Part shown: one piece after another, positions 46,925 through 55,089 of the stretch | How positions within the stretch are numbered: the first letter of the stretch is position 1 | How the letters are laid out: each line of letters starts with the position of its first letter | DNA from: Geodermatophilaceae bacterium NBWT11 | GTDB taxonomy: Bacteria; Actinomycetota; Actinomycetes; Mycobacteriales; Geodermatophilaceae | Direction of reading: 5' to 3' | Assembly (NCBI GenBank): GCA_014218215.1 | Contig: CP043652.1 | Span: forward strand, 2,294,001 to 2,358,000 | DNA: 64,000 nt | Translations under genes and position numbers: made by a program | The notes under the pieces: model-generated | What the model was told of the DNA's origin: nothing | Databases searched by the model: none | What the model saw: the letters and a program-made list of their open reading frames with translations, nothing else

Positions 46925-48184
46925 TCAGCCGGGGAGGTCCTCCCGGACCACCGGGCAGCTCATGCACCGCGGTCCGCCGCGGCCGCTGCCCAGCTCGGAC
47001 CCGGCGATCGGCACGACCTCGATCCCGGCGGCCTCCAGTGCGGCGTTGGTGACGGTGTTCCGCTCGTAGGCCACGGCCAGCCGGGGGGCCAGGGCGAGGG
47101 TGTTGTTGCCGTCGTCCCACTGCTCGCGCTCGGCGGTGACCGGGTCCAGGCCGGTGTCGATGACCCGCAGCCGGTCGATGCCCATCGCGGCGGCAGCGGC
47201 GACCAGCAGCGGCTGCGGGCCGGTCACCCGCAGCTCGGTGGTGTCGGCGTCGTCCGGGGGCTGCTCCCCGGCCGTGACGGTCCAGGCGACCAGGTGGTCG
47301 GCGAGGTTGGGGTACATGACGACGGCGTCGACGTCGACCATCGTGCAGATGGTGTCCAGGTGCATCGTGGCCCGCTCCTGCGGCACCGGGACGACGAGGA
47401 CGGTGTGCGCCAGGCCGCGGGCGAAGGCCCGCCGGGCCACCCGCTCGGCCCCGCCGGCGGTGGTGCGCTCACCGACGCCGACGGCCAGCACGCCCGGGGC
47501 CAGGGCGAGCACGTCGCCGCCCTCGAGGTGCTCCAGCTCGGGGCCGTAGAGCTGCTCGGTGCCGGCGAAGCGCGGGTGGTGGCTGTAGACGGCCCGGGTG
47601 ATCGTCGACTCGCGCAACCGGGCCGGCATGGTCAGCGAGGTGACCGCCACCTGGTCGCCGACCCACACCGAGGAGTCCCGGGTGAAGAGCAGGTTCGGCA
47701 GCGGGGGGACGACGAAGTCCCCGCGGGTCATCAACTCGTAGGCCAGGCCCCGGCCGCCCCGCAGCTCGTCGTGCGCCAGCCCGGCGATGAGCACCGAGGC
47801 CAGGTCCGCCGCGCCCAGCCCGGAGAGGTGGGAGGTGGTGGCGTGCCGCAGCGTCGCGCCCAGCCGGGGGTCGTCGACCGCTGCGGCGATCAGCTCGTCG
47901 CGGGCGGCGGGGACCTCCATGACGTCGGCGAGCAGCCGGTCCAGGTGCAGCACCTCGACCCCGCGCCCACGCAGCGCCTCGGCGAAGGCGTCGTGCTCCT
48001 CCTGGGCGCGGGCCACCCACGGCACCCCGTCGAAGAGCAGCTGGTCGTTGTTGCGCGGGGTGAGCCGACGCAGCTCGGCGCCGGGGCGGTGCAGCATCAC
48101 GGTGCGCAGCCGGCCGACCTCGCTGGTCACCCGGGGCGGCAGGGGGGCGCTCGTCGCGTCGGCGGTCACGGGGGCGGCGGTCAT
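46925..48184 (-). CDS. arcA: Arginine deiminase
   Basis: A 419-residue enzyme that hydrolyses arginine to citrulline and ammonia. Marks: [22 protein letters not shown] at the start, [13 protein letters not shown], the His in [13 protein letters not shown], and the catalytic Cys407 in [12 protein letters not shown]. It lacks neighbouring arcB and arcC, so the classic ATP-yielding pathway is not complete here. ATG 48184 overlaps the EamA transporter stop (ATGA). The transporter could supply arginine or export a product. Confidence 0.95.
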   Translation of the reverse strand: MTAAPVTADATSAPLPPRVTSEVGRLRTVMLHRPGAELRRLTPRNNDQLLFDGVPWVARAQEEHDAFAEALRGRGVEVLHLDRLLADVMEVPAARDELIAAAVDDPRLGATLRHATTSHLSGLGAADLASVLIAGLAHDELRGGRGLAYELMTRGDFVVPPLPNLLFTRDSSVWVGDQVAVTSLTMPARLRESTITRAVYSHHPRFAGTEQLYGPELEHLEGGDVLALAPGVLAVGVGERTTAGGAERVARRAFARGLAHTVLVVPVPQERATMHLDTICTMVDVDAVVMYPNLADHLVAWTVTAGEQPPDDADTTELRVTGPQPLLVAAAAAMGIDRLRVIDTGLDPVTAEREQWDDGNNTLALAPRLAVAYERNTVTNAALEAAGIEVVPIAGSELGSGRGGPRCMSCPVVREDLPG

Positions 48185-49371
48185 GGGTGCAGAGCCTTCC
48201 CTGCGCCCACCTCCCGGTCCAGCCGGGGCAGACTGTCGCGGTGACCGAGCCCCGTGCCGCCCAGCCGACCTGGTTCGTCGTCCTGCTCGGGCTCGGCCTG
48301 GCCGTCCTGGTGGCCGGGCTGTCGTTCTTCGCCCTGCAGGCCCTCGGGGTCGAGGCCGTCGGCGGTGGCTTCGTGCTGGTGATCTGCCTGCTGGCCGCCG
48401 TCGTCGGGGGCTTCCTGGCGCGCACCGTCGCGGCCAGGCTCCCTCCGCTGGGCCGCCCCCGCTGACCTGCCGGTCGACCCCAGCAGCACCCCGCCGACCA
48501 CGAGGGCGCCCCAGGCGAGCTCGGTGCCCGTGGTCGGCTCACCCAGCAGCAGCCAGGCCGACCCGATGCCGACCACCGGGACCAGCATGGAGAACGGCGC
48601 CACCGTCGACGACGGGTGCCGGCTCATCAACGCACCCCAGACCCCCGAGCCGAGCAGGGTGGCCACCAGCACGGTGAAGGCCAGTCCGGCCAGCGCCAGC
48701 AGCCCGGTCGTCGTCCCCAGGGTGGTCAGCGAGCGCCCGACGGCGTCGGGCCCCTCGACGGCGAGGGAGACCCCGAGCATCGGCAGCGGGGGCACCACGC
48801 TCATCCACAGCGTCAGGGCGAACGGGCGCGGCGCCCGGGCCTGACGGGTGCAGAGGTTGCCCAGCGCCCAGCCCAGCCCGCCGCAGAGGGTGAGCAGCAC
48901 CGGCAGCAGCAGCGCCCCGCCGTCCACCTCGGCCCGGTGCAGGGCGATCCCGGCCAACCCGGCGACGGCGACGGCCACCCCGAGGGCCTGCCGTCCGGTG
49001 AGCCGTTCGCGCAGCAGCAGCGCGGCCAGCACGACGGTGCAGGGCGCCGAGGACTGCAGCACCAGGGAGGCCAGCCCGGTGGGCATCCCGGCGGCCATCG
49101 CCGCGTAGAGGAAGAGGAACTGCAGGACGCCGAACCCGACCCCGTAGCCCAGCACCCAGCGCCAGGGGACCCCGGGCGGACGCACGAAGAGCACCGTCGG
49201 GACGGCGATCAGCGCGAAGCGCAGGGCGACCAGGAAGAAGGGCGGGAACTGCTCGAGCGCGACGTGGATGGCCGGGAAGTTGAGGCCCCAGGTGACGGCG
49301 ACGAGGCAGGCGAGCAGGCGGTCGCGGGTGGGCACGTGCTGATCCTGCGGCGGGAGATCGTTCAGCACCAT
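48181..49371 (-). CDS. EamA/DMT-family transporter with antisense C-terminal extension
   Basis: Residues 1-300 form a ten-helix EamA protein (two EamA repeats; [33 protein letters not shown] and the second repeat from about 155). The normal end near [29 protein letters not shown] is followed by about 95 hydrophilic residues antisense to the small gene at 48241-48465. No stop occurs before 48181, where it couples to arcA by ATGA. The tail has more A/T at third positions than the rest. ATG 49371 or GTG 49335 may be the start. It diverges from a LysR gene. Confidence 0.85.
   Translation of the reverse strand: MVLNDLPPQDQHVPTRDRLLACLVAVTWGLNFPAIHVALEQFPPFFLVALRFALIAVPTVLFVRPPGVPWRWVLGYGVGFGVLQFLFLYAAMAAGMPTGLASLVLQSSAPCTVVLAALLLRERLTGRQALGVAVAVAGLAGIALHRAEVDGGALLLPVLLTLCGGLGWALGNLCTRQARAPRPFALTLWMSVVPPLPMLGVSLAVEGPDAVGRSLTTLGTTTGLLALAGLAFTVLVATLLGSGVWGALMSRHPSSTVAPFSMLVPVVGIGSAWLLLGEPTTGTELAWGALVVGGVLLGSTGRSAGAAQRREPGRDGARQEAPDDGGQQADHQHEATADGLDPEGLQGEERQPGHQDGQAEPEQDDEPGRLGGTGLGHRDSLPRLDREVGAGKALHP
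48241..48465 (+). CDS. Small two-helix membrane protein
   Basis: A 74-residue protein with two hydrophobic helices ([26 protein letters not shown] and [21 protein letters not shown]) and a short basic end. Third positions are almost entirely G/C, as in real genes here. It is wholly antisense to the C-terminal extension of the EamA frame. GTG 48241 is used; earlier in-frame starts would enter the arcA start region. Function unknown. Confidence 0.6.
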   Translation: MTEPRAAQPTWFVVLLGLGLAVLVAGLSFFALQALGVEAVGGGFVLVICLLAAVVGGFLARTVAARLPPLGRPR

Positions 49372-49394
49372 CGAATCCTGGTGCGCTGTCGATG
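49369..49394. promoter_or_regulatory. LysR-type inverted repeat between EamA and LysR genes
   Basis: CATCGA (49369-49374) and TCGATG (49389-49394) form a dyad in the short divergent region, as expected for a LysR-family site. It overlaps the ATG at 49371, which favours the later EamA start at 49335. Confidence 0.5.
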
Positions 49395-49406
49395 TAGCGT
49401 TGCTGC

Positions 49407-50327
49407 ATGGACGTGCGGGCGCTGGAGACGCTGCGAGCGGTGCGCAGCCAGGGCGGGGTGACCGCCGCGGCCGCGGTGCTGCACCTGACCCCGTCGGCGG
49501 TCTCCCAGCAGCTGGCCGGGCTGGCCCAGGACGCCGGCGTGCCGCTCACCGAGCGGGTCGGGCGCGGGCTGCGGCTGACGGCCGCGGGGGACGCGCTGGC
49601 CGATGCCGCGGTCGACGTCGCGGTCGCCCTGGAACGGGCCCGGACCGCGTGCGCCGTCTTCCGCGACGCGCCCACCGGCACGGTGCGGGTCGCGGCGTTC
49701 CAGTCCGGGGCCTGGATGCTCTTCCCGCGGCTGCTCACCCGGGTCGCCGCACAGGGCGGGATCGAGCTGCGCTGCTCCGACGAGGACGTCGCCCAGCGGG
49801 AGTTCGCCGCCCTCACCGACCGCCACGACCTGGTCGTGGCGCACCGCCCGGAGGACGGCGAACCCGGGTGGGGCGGGGGCGTGCGCGTGGTGCCGCTGCT
49901 GCGGGAGCCGCTGGACGTGGCACTGCCCGCGGAGCACCGGTGGGCCGACCGGGAGTCCGTCACCCCGGCCGACCTGGCCGACGAGGACTGGATCACCGTG
50001 CGGCACGGGTTCCCGCTGGCCCGGGCCCTGGCCGACGTCGGGCTGCGGTCGGACACCACGCCCCGGGTGGTGCAGCGGATCAACGACTTCCACGTGGTGG
50101 AGGCGCTGGTGGCCGCCGGGCACGGCATCGCGCTGCTGCCCCGGTACTCCTCCGGCCTGCACCCCGGCGTCCGGCTGGTGCCGTTGGTCGGGGTGCGGGC
50201 CGGGCGTCAGGTGGACGTGCTCGTGCGCCGGGACGTCGCCGAGCGACGGGCCGTGCGAGTGGTGCTGGAGGAGCTGGTCGCCGTGGCCGGGGAGATCGAC
50301 GGCCGCGGGGACCTCAGGCCGGGGTGA
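49407..50327 (+). CDS. LysR-family transcriptional regulator
   Basis: A 306-residue regulator. Its N-terminal helix-turn-helix reads LETLRAVRSQGGVTAAAAVLHLTPSAVSQQLAGLAQDAGVPLTERVGRGLRLT, and a substrate-binding domain follows. It is divergent from the EamA transporter, the usual target arrangement, so it may control the EamA-arcA operon. Its 3' end overlaps the convergent STAS gene by 14 bp. The effector is unknown; arginine is a simple guess from context. Confidence 0.92.
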   Translation: MDVRALETLRAVRSQGGVTAAAAVLHLTPSAVSQQLAGLAQDAGVPLTERVGRGLRLTAAGDALADAAVDVAVALERARTACAVFRDAPTGTVRVAAFQSGAWMLFPRLLTRVAAQGGIELRCSDEDVAQREFAALTDRHDLVVAHRPEDGEPGWGGGVRVVPLLREPLDVALPAEHRWADRESVTPADLADEDWITVRHGFPLARALADVGLRSDTTPRVVQRINDFHVVEALVAAGHGIALLPRYSSGLHPGVRLVPLVGVRAGRQVDVLVRRDVAERRAVRVVLEELVAVAGEIDGRGDLRPG

Positions 50328-50655
50328 CCGGGGCGGGCACCGAGCGGAAGACCCGGTTGAGGCCCGTCTGGTTCAGCAGCAGCCGCAGCGACGTGGGGGG
50401 CTCGACGAGCTCCAGCTCGGCGCCGGCGCGCTTCTGCTTGCGGGCCAGGTGGACCATCAGCTCCAGCCCGGCCGAGCTCATGAAGGTGACCTCGCGGGCG
50501 TCCACGCGGGAGGGCCACTGGGCCGGTCGCACGGTCACCCGGAAGTGCCGCACGACGTCCTTGTCGATCTCGCCGGTGAAGACCAGCAGCTCCCCGTCGC
50601 CGACGAGGGAGATCGAGCCGTGCTCGGGGGCGGTGTCTTCCGCGGGCTCGGTCAT
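50314..50655 (-). CDS. STAS-domain protein
   Basis: A 113-residue STAS domain. Key stretches are DAREVTFMSSAGLELMVHLARKQKRAG and LVEPPTSLRLLLNQTGLNRVF, the common SpoIIAA-type ending, with adjacent serines at the phospho-site. ATG 50655 is chosen over an upstream in-frame start. It is the last of a minus-strand run (RpiR, MFS, flavin oxidase, STAS). It may be a substrate of an RsbW/SpoIIE pair such as that at 44617 (inference). Confidence 0.87.
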   Translation of the reverse strand: MTEPAEDTAPEHGSISLVGDGELLVFTGEIDKDVVRHFRVTVRPAQWPSRVDAREVTFMSSAGLELMVHLARKQKRAGAELELVEPPTSLRLLLNQTGLNRVFRSVPAPVTPA

Positions 50656-50704
50656 GGCTGCGCCTGTAGCCGACCTGTGCGTTCGCAAACCCCGGCCCGG
50701 CGCG

Positions 50705-52294
50705 TCACCCCGGGAGGAGGACCCCCGGGTTGCAGACCCCCTGCGGGTCCAGCCGGGCCTTGACCGCCCGCAGCACGTCCACGCCGAGGGCCCCGACCTC
50801 CTGCTCCAGCCAGGGCCGGTGGTCGGCGCCGACGCCGTGCTGGTGGGTCAACGTGCCGCCGGCGCCGAGCAGCGCGTCGGTGGCTGCGCGCTTGGCGGTG
50901 AGCCACTGCTGGAGGGGCAGGCCGTCGTCCCGGTCGGCCAGCACGGTGACCACCAGCGAGGCGCCGGTGGCGTAGCCGTGCGCGACGTGGGTGAGCACGA
51001 GGGGTCGGTGGCCGGGCCGGCTCAGCGACTCCCGCAGCGCCCGGCGCACGGCGTCGTAGACGGTGGGCAGCGCCGACCAGGTGGCCGCGGTCTCCAGGGT
51101 CTCGACCAGCAGGCCCTGGTCGAGCAGCTGGTCCCGCAGCTGCGGCACCGCCGCCCGGGGTGCTCCGGCGCGGGTGCCCAGCCGCATCGCGCCGCTCTCC
51201 CGCAACAGCGCCGACGCGGCGGCCCGGCGGGCGCGGACCACCGTCGGCAGCCCCTCCCAGCCCAGCACCAGCAGGCAGTCCCCACCGTGCCGCCGGGACC
51301 GGAGCAGGCCACGCAGGGCCCGCGCCCCGGACCCGCCGGCCAGCAGCGACCCGGTGCGGGTGTGCGCGGGGTCCCCGAGCGACACGACGTCGGGCAGCAG
51401 GTCGTGCCGGGCCAGCCGCTGCAGCGCGGCCAGGCCGGCGGCCCAGCTGCGCAGCGACCAGCCCTCGTGGTGCCGGGCGCGGGGCTCGGGGCGCACCTGC
51501 AGCCGCAGCTCGGTGACCACCCCGAGGGTGCCCTCGGACCCCAGGGCGAGGGCGAGCAGGTCGGGTCCGGCGGCCGGTGCCGGGGGCCGGCCGAGCTCGA
51601 GGACGCCGGTGGGGGTGGCCAGGGTCAGCCCGGCGACCAGCCGGTCGAAGCCGCTGGTGCCGGTGGCCGCGTGCCCGCCGAGGGTGCCCTCGGCGAGGTC
51701 CTGCGGGAGCCGGTCCAGGGCCAGCCCGTCCGCCTGCAGCGCCTCGGCCAGCGCGGGCGCCCGCATCCCGGGGCCGACGGTCACCAGCGAGGAGGGCACG
51801 TCCAGGGCGCGCACGGAGGCCATCCGGGCCAGGTCGAGCACGACCACCGGCCGGTCGTCGGCGTCGGTGCCGGGCAGCCCGCCGACCGGGCTGGTGCCGC
51901 CTCCCCAGGGGACGACGACGACCCCGCGGGCGCTGCACAGCGCCAGGACCGCGGCGGTCTGGTCGGTGTCGGCCGGGGTCAGGACGGCGTCCGGGGCGTC
52001 GGAGGCGTCGCCCTGCCGACGGCGCAGCCGGTCGAGGTAGCTGGTGCCGCCGGTGTGCCGCAGCCGGGTCTCCCGGTCGTCGGCCACCTGGTCCTCGCCC
52101 AGCAACGCCACCAGCTCGGCGCGCACCTCGGCGGGCAGCCGGGTGGCCCGGGGCTCGAGGTCGGCCGCCGGCACCGGCGGCGTGGCCCGCGGGGTCCAGC
52201 CGAGCTCCCGGGTCAGGTGCTTGCGCGCGGCCTTGGACAGGGTCTGCTCCCGGGCAGCGGGCTCGGCGGGGGTCGGTGCGGGCTGCTCGGGCAT
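50705..52294 (-). CDS. FAD-binding oxidase (alkyl-DHAP synthase/glycolate oxidase-like)
   Basis: A 529-residue flavoprotein of the VAO/PCMH family. The FAD domain contains VVPWGGGTSPVGGLPG and ATGTSGFDRLVAGL with LALGSEGTLGVVTELRL. The C-terminal FAD-linked oxidase domain has THVAHGYATGASLVVTVL and ends HQHGVGADHRPWL ... ARLDPQGVCNPGVLLPG. RHTGGTSYLDRLRRRQGDASDAPDAV is characteristic of bacterial alkyl-DHAP-synthase-like members. The natural substrate is unknown. It follows the MFS gene by 52 nt on the same strand. Confidence 0.9.
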   Translation of the reverse strand: MPEQPAPTPAEPAAREQTLSKAARKHLTRELGWTPRATPPVPAADLEPRATRLPAEVRAELVALLGEDQVADDRETRLRHTGGTSYLDRLRRRQGDASDAPDAVLTPADTDQTAAVLALCSARGVVVVPWGGGTSPVGGLPGTDADDRPVVVLDLARMASVRALDVPSSLVTVGPGMRAPALAEALQADGLALDRLPQDLAEGTLGGHAATGTSGFDRLVAGLTLATPTGVLELGRPPAPAAGPDLLALALGSEGTLGVVTELRLQVRPEPRARHHEGWSLRSWAAGLAALQRLARHDLLPDVVSLGDPAHTRTGSLLAGGSGARALRGLLRSRRHGGDCLLVLGWEGLPTVVRARRAAASALLRESGAMRLGTRAGAPRAAVPQLRDQLLDQGLLVETLETAATWSALPTVYDAVRRALRESLSRPGHRPLVLTHVAHGYATGASLVVTVLADRDDGLPLQQWLTAKRAATDALLGAGGTLTHQHGVGADHRPWLEQEVGALGVDVLRAVKARLDPQGVCNPGVLLPG

Positions 52295-52346
52295 CGGTCC
52301 AGTCTGCCCGCCCGGGCCGCCCCCACCCGGGACCCCCGCGGGTCGG

Positions 52347-53540
52347 TCAGGGCGTGGGCCAGTCCGGGAAGCGGCCGTCGGGGAAGCGGGCGGTGCCGAC
52401 GACGACCGCGGCGCCGGCGAGCAGGGCGGCGTTGAGGAGGGCGAACCCCAGGAACCCGGCCGGGGCCAGCACCGCGCCGGCGACCAGCGGCACGCTGACC
52501 TGCCCGGCCCGGTTGGCCCACAGCCGCACGCCCAGCGCAGCACCCTGCACGCCGGGGGGCACCAGGCCGACGGTCCAGGACATGGTGAGCGGCTGGGGCG
52601 CGCCGAGGGCGACGCCGAGCAGCACCATCGCCGGCCACCCGGCAGCCGTGGGGCCCAGCGCCAGGAGCACCAGGGCCAGCACGCCGGTCACCAGGGCCCC
52701 GGCGAGCACGGGGCGGACGCCGAGCCGGTCGACGATGCGGCCCAGGGCGACCCGGCTGAGCACCGACACCGCTGCGCGCAGGGCCAGCAGCAGGCCCAGG
52801 GTGCCGGCGGCGACGTCCCGCTCGGCGGCCCAGAGCGGCAGCATCGTGTACATCAGGTCGACGGTCACCAGCACCGCGGCGCTGGTGCTCAGCGACCGCC
52901 AGAACTGGGGCAGCCGCACCAGCCGGTGGGCCGGGAGCCCGGCCCGGGTGCCGTCCGCGGCCCGGGGCGCCCGGGTGGGGCGGGGTGCGCTGCGCACCGC
53001 CACCCCGGCGGCCACCAGCCCGACGACCCCGGCGATCCCGCAGGCGACCAGGCCCTGACCGGTCCCCGCCGCGGCCACCGCGCCGAGACCACCGGTGACC
53101 GCCAGCGGCGCGACCAGCTGGCCCAGCGACGCCGCGGTGGTCACCAGGGAGAAGTGCCCGGTCCGGTCGCCGGCGGCCGAGCGGGCCGCGACGACGGCCT
53201 GCTGGCCGACCATCGCGAGCAGGCTGCCCGCGCCGGTCACCGCGGCGCCGGCGAGGAGCCGGGGCAGGTCGGGGGCGGTGGCGATCAGCGTCGTCCCCAC
53301 CAGCAGGACGACGATGCCGAGGACGGCGACCGCGCCCCCGCCGAACCGGTCGCAGGCGCGTCCCGCGGGCACGGCACCCAGCAGTGCGGGGAACGCCGTC
53401 GTGGCGGCCAGCACCCCCAGGGCCGCGACCCCGGCGCCCTGCTCCACGGCGACGAGCCCGGCGAGCACCCGGGCGCCCACCCAGACCACCTGCACCGCGG
53501 CCGTCTGCAGGGTGAGGAGGGCGAGCCAGCGCTGTCTCAC
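52347..53540 (-). CDS. MFS transporter
   Basis: A 397-residue transporter with 12 hydrophobic helices, starting RQRWLALLTLQTAAVQVVWVGARVLAGL. The loop after helix 2 has AGRACDRFGGGAVAVLG. GTG 53540 overlaps the RpiR regulator stop by GTGA, so it is the second gene of that operon and probably controlled by it. The substrate is unknown. Confidence 0.87.
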   Translation of the reverse strand: MRQRWLALLTLQTAAVQVVWVGARVLAGLVAVEQGAGVAALGVLAATTAFPALLGAVPAGRACDRFGGGAVAVLGIVVLLVGTTLIATAPDLPRLLAGAAVTGAGSLLAMVGQQAVVAARSAAGDRTGHFSLVTTAASLGQLVAPLAVTGGLGAVAAAGTGQGLVACGIAGVVGLVAAGVAVRSAPRPTRAPRAADGTRAGLPAHRLVRLPQFWRSLSTSAAVLVTVDLMYTMLPLWAAERDVAAGTLGLLLALRAAVSVLSRVALGRIVDRLGVRPVLAGALVTGVLALVLLALGPTAAGWPAMVLLGVALGAPQPLTMSWTVGLVPPGVQGAALGVRLWANRAGQVSVPLVAGAVLAPAGFLGFALLNAALLAGAAVVVGTARFPDGRFPDWPTP

Positions 53541-54382
53541 GAGGGCCGCAGCGGGACCTCGCCGCGGCCGCCGACGAGCCGGGTCAGGTCGTCGATCGAC
53601 TCGCGGACCGCCGTGTAGTGCCCGGCGTCGAGGTGGTGCACGGCCAGCTGCAGGGCGTAGACGATGGCCATCGGCACCAGCAGGGTGTTGTACTCGCTGT
53701 CCCGGCCGCGGCCGGCGGCCAGCACGTGGTCGGGCCGGGGCTCGAACTCGTAGCCGGGCGTGTCGGTGACCAGCACGACCCGCCCGCCGCGGTCCTGGGC
53801 TGCGGCCACCAGGGCGGGCAGGCTCGTGGGCGCCTCGCGCAGCGCGAAGGCCATGAGCAGGCAGTCGGCCCCGAACGTCACGAACCCCTCGGCGATCTCC
53901 CGGGCGGTCGGGCCGATCGGGACGACGACCTTGCCCAGCCGCTTCAGCCGGCGGGCGAGCAGGTCCACCGCCTCGCGCGCGCCGACCGACGTGTAGAGGT
54001 AGACGCGCGCCGAGTCGTGCACCGCCCGCGCGGCCGCGTCGACGTCCTCCTGTCGCAGGTGCCGGCCCATGAGGGTCAGCGCGGCGGCCTCGTCCTCGGC
54101 CAGGGACGCGACGTCGTGCCCGGTCTGGGAGCGCATGACGCCGCTGGGGGCCCGGTCGCTGCTCTCGTCCCGGCGCAGGTCGGTGCGCAGCTCGGCGTAC
54201 CCGCGGTAGCCGAGCTTCTGGGCCAGCCGCACCACGGTGGACTCGTGCGCCTGGGCCCGTTCGGCCACCTGTGCCGCGGTGAGCCCGGAGGCCTCCTCCT
54301 CGGTGAGCAGGACGTTGAGGACACGCCGGTCGGACGTGCTGATCGATCGTGCGTTGGTGGCCAGCGCCGCCCGGAACCCCAC
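53537..54382 (-). CDS. MurR/RpiR-family transcriptional regulator
   Basis: A 281-residue regulator with N-terminal HTH_6 domain (LTAAQVAERAQAHESTVVRLAQKLGYRGYAELRTDL) and a C-terminal SIS domain (ARVYLYTSVGAREAVDLLARRLKRLGKVVVPIG ... GGRVVLVTDTPG). Such proteins sense sugar phosphates or related acids. It is divergent from the Tct transporter operon, with three TGCAAG motifs in between. It likely controls both. Confidence 0.92.
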   Translation of the reverse strand: MGFRAALATNARSISTSDRRVLNVLLTEEEASGLTAAQVAERAQAHESTVVRLAQKLGYRGYAELRTDLRRDESSDRAPSGVMRSQTGHDVASLAEDEAAALTLMGRHLRQEDVDAAARAVHDSARVYLYTSVGAREAVDLLARRLKRLGKVVVPIGPTAREIAEGFVTFGADCLLMAFALREAPTSLPALVAAAQDRGGRVVLVTDTPGYEFEPRPDHVLAAGRGRDSEYNTLLVPMAIVYALQLAVHHLDAGHYTAVRESIDDLTRLVGGRGEVPLRPS

Positions 54383-54424
54383 GTGGTCTCTCCTCGGTCC
54401 GCTCGAGCCGTCCGGCTCGGGTTG

Positions 54425-54468
54425 TTGACAGCATCACACCTCAATGCAAGCCTGTGCAAGCTTGCAAG
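54425..54468. promoter_or_regulatory. Divergent promoter with three TGCAAG motifs
   Basis: TTGACA (54425-54430) is a strong minus-35 for the plus strand. TGCAAG recurs at 54445, 54455 and 54463, and the last two form the palindrome GCAAGCTTGC (54456-54465). The cluster lies between the RpiR gene and the TctB gene and is the probable RpiR operator. Confidence 0.6.
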
Positions 54469-54498
54469 TCCGCCCGCCAGGGTGGAGGACTCCTCGCA

Positions 54499-55086
54499 AT
54501 GGGGCGACATCCGATGACATCTCAGACCCACTCCCGCACCATCCTCGAACGGACCCTCGTCGGGTCCGCCGCCGTCGCCGGCGCCGTGGCCCTCGTGGCC
54601 GGCAACGGCTACGGGCTGACCGCCCCCACGGGCGTCGGCTCCGGCGTCGTGCCGGCCGTCGCCGGGGTGCTGCTCCTGCTCGGCGCCCTCGCCTGGACCG
54701 TCGAACTGGTCGTCGCCGGCCGGGCCGCGGCCGACCAGCCCGCACTGGCCACCGTCGTGGCGCACCAGGTGACCGACAGCGAGCTCCTCGACGACGAGCT
54801 CGAGGAGGAACCCGACCCGATGCCCGGGCGTCGGGACGTGGGCCGGGTGGTCACCGTCCTGGTCGCGATCGCGGCCACCGCGGCCCTGCTCCCGGTGCTC
54901 GGGTTCAGCGTCAGCATGGTGGCGCTGCTCCTGGTGCTGCTGATCGGCGTCAGCCGTCGCCGGCCGCTGGCCGCCGTCGTCGTGGCGGTCGTGGCGACCG
55001 CCGCCGCCCGGCTGGTCTTCGAGACCTGGCTGGGCACGGCGCTGCCGACCAGCTCCCTGCCCCTCCTGTCGACCTGGGGGCTGTGA
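54499..55086 (+). CDS. Tripartite tricarboxylate transporter, small permease TctB
   Basis: A 195-residue protein with four hydrophobic helices in two pairs: SAAVAGAVALVAGNGYG, GVVPAVAGVLLLLGALAWTVELVV, then after a charged loop (DDELEEEPDP) VVTVLVAIAATAALLPVLGFSVS and MVALLLVLLIGVSRRRPLAAVVVAVVATAA. This is the TctB layout. GGAGGA about 9 nt upstream supports ATG 54499; ATG 54514 is possible. It is followed 3 nt later by the large subunit. Confidence 0.85.
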   Translation: MGRHPMTSQTHSRTILERTLVGSAAVAGAVALVAGNGYGLTAPTGVGSGVVPAVAGVLLLLGALAWTVELVVAGRAAADQPALATVVAHQVTDSELLDDELEEEPDPMPGRRDVGRVVTVLVAIAATAALLPVLGFSVSMVALLLVLLIGVSRRRPLAAVVVAVVATAAARLVFETWLGTALPTSSLPLLSTWGL

Positions 55087-55089
55087 GCC

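Noticed and set aside
43639-47052. 1,137-codon plus-strand open frame opposite the TetR, SMR and phosphatase genes
   Set aside because: It is a shadow of the minus-strand genes, which have catalytic motifs, operators and ribosome sites.
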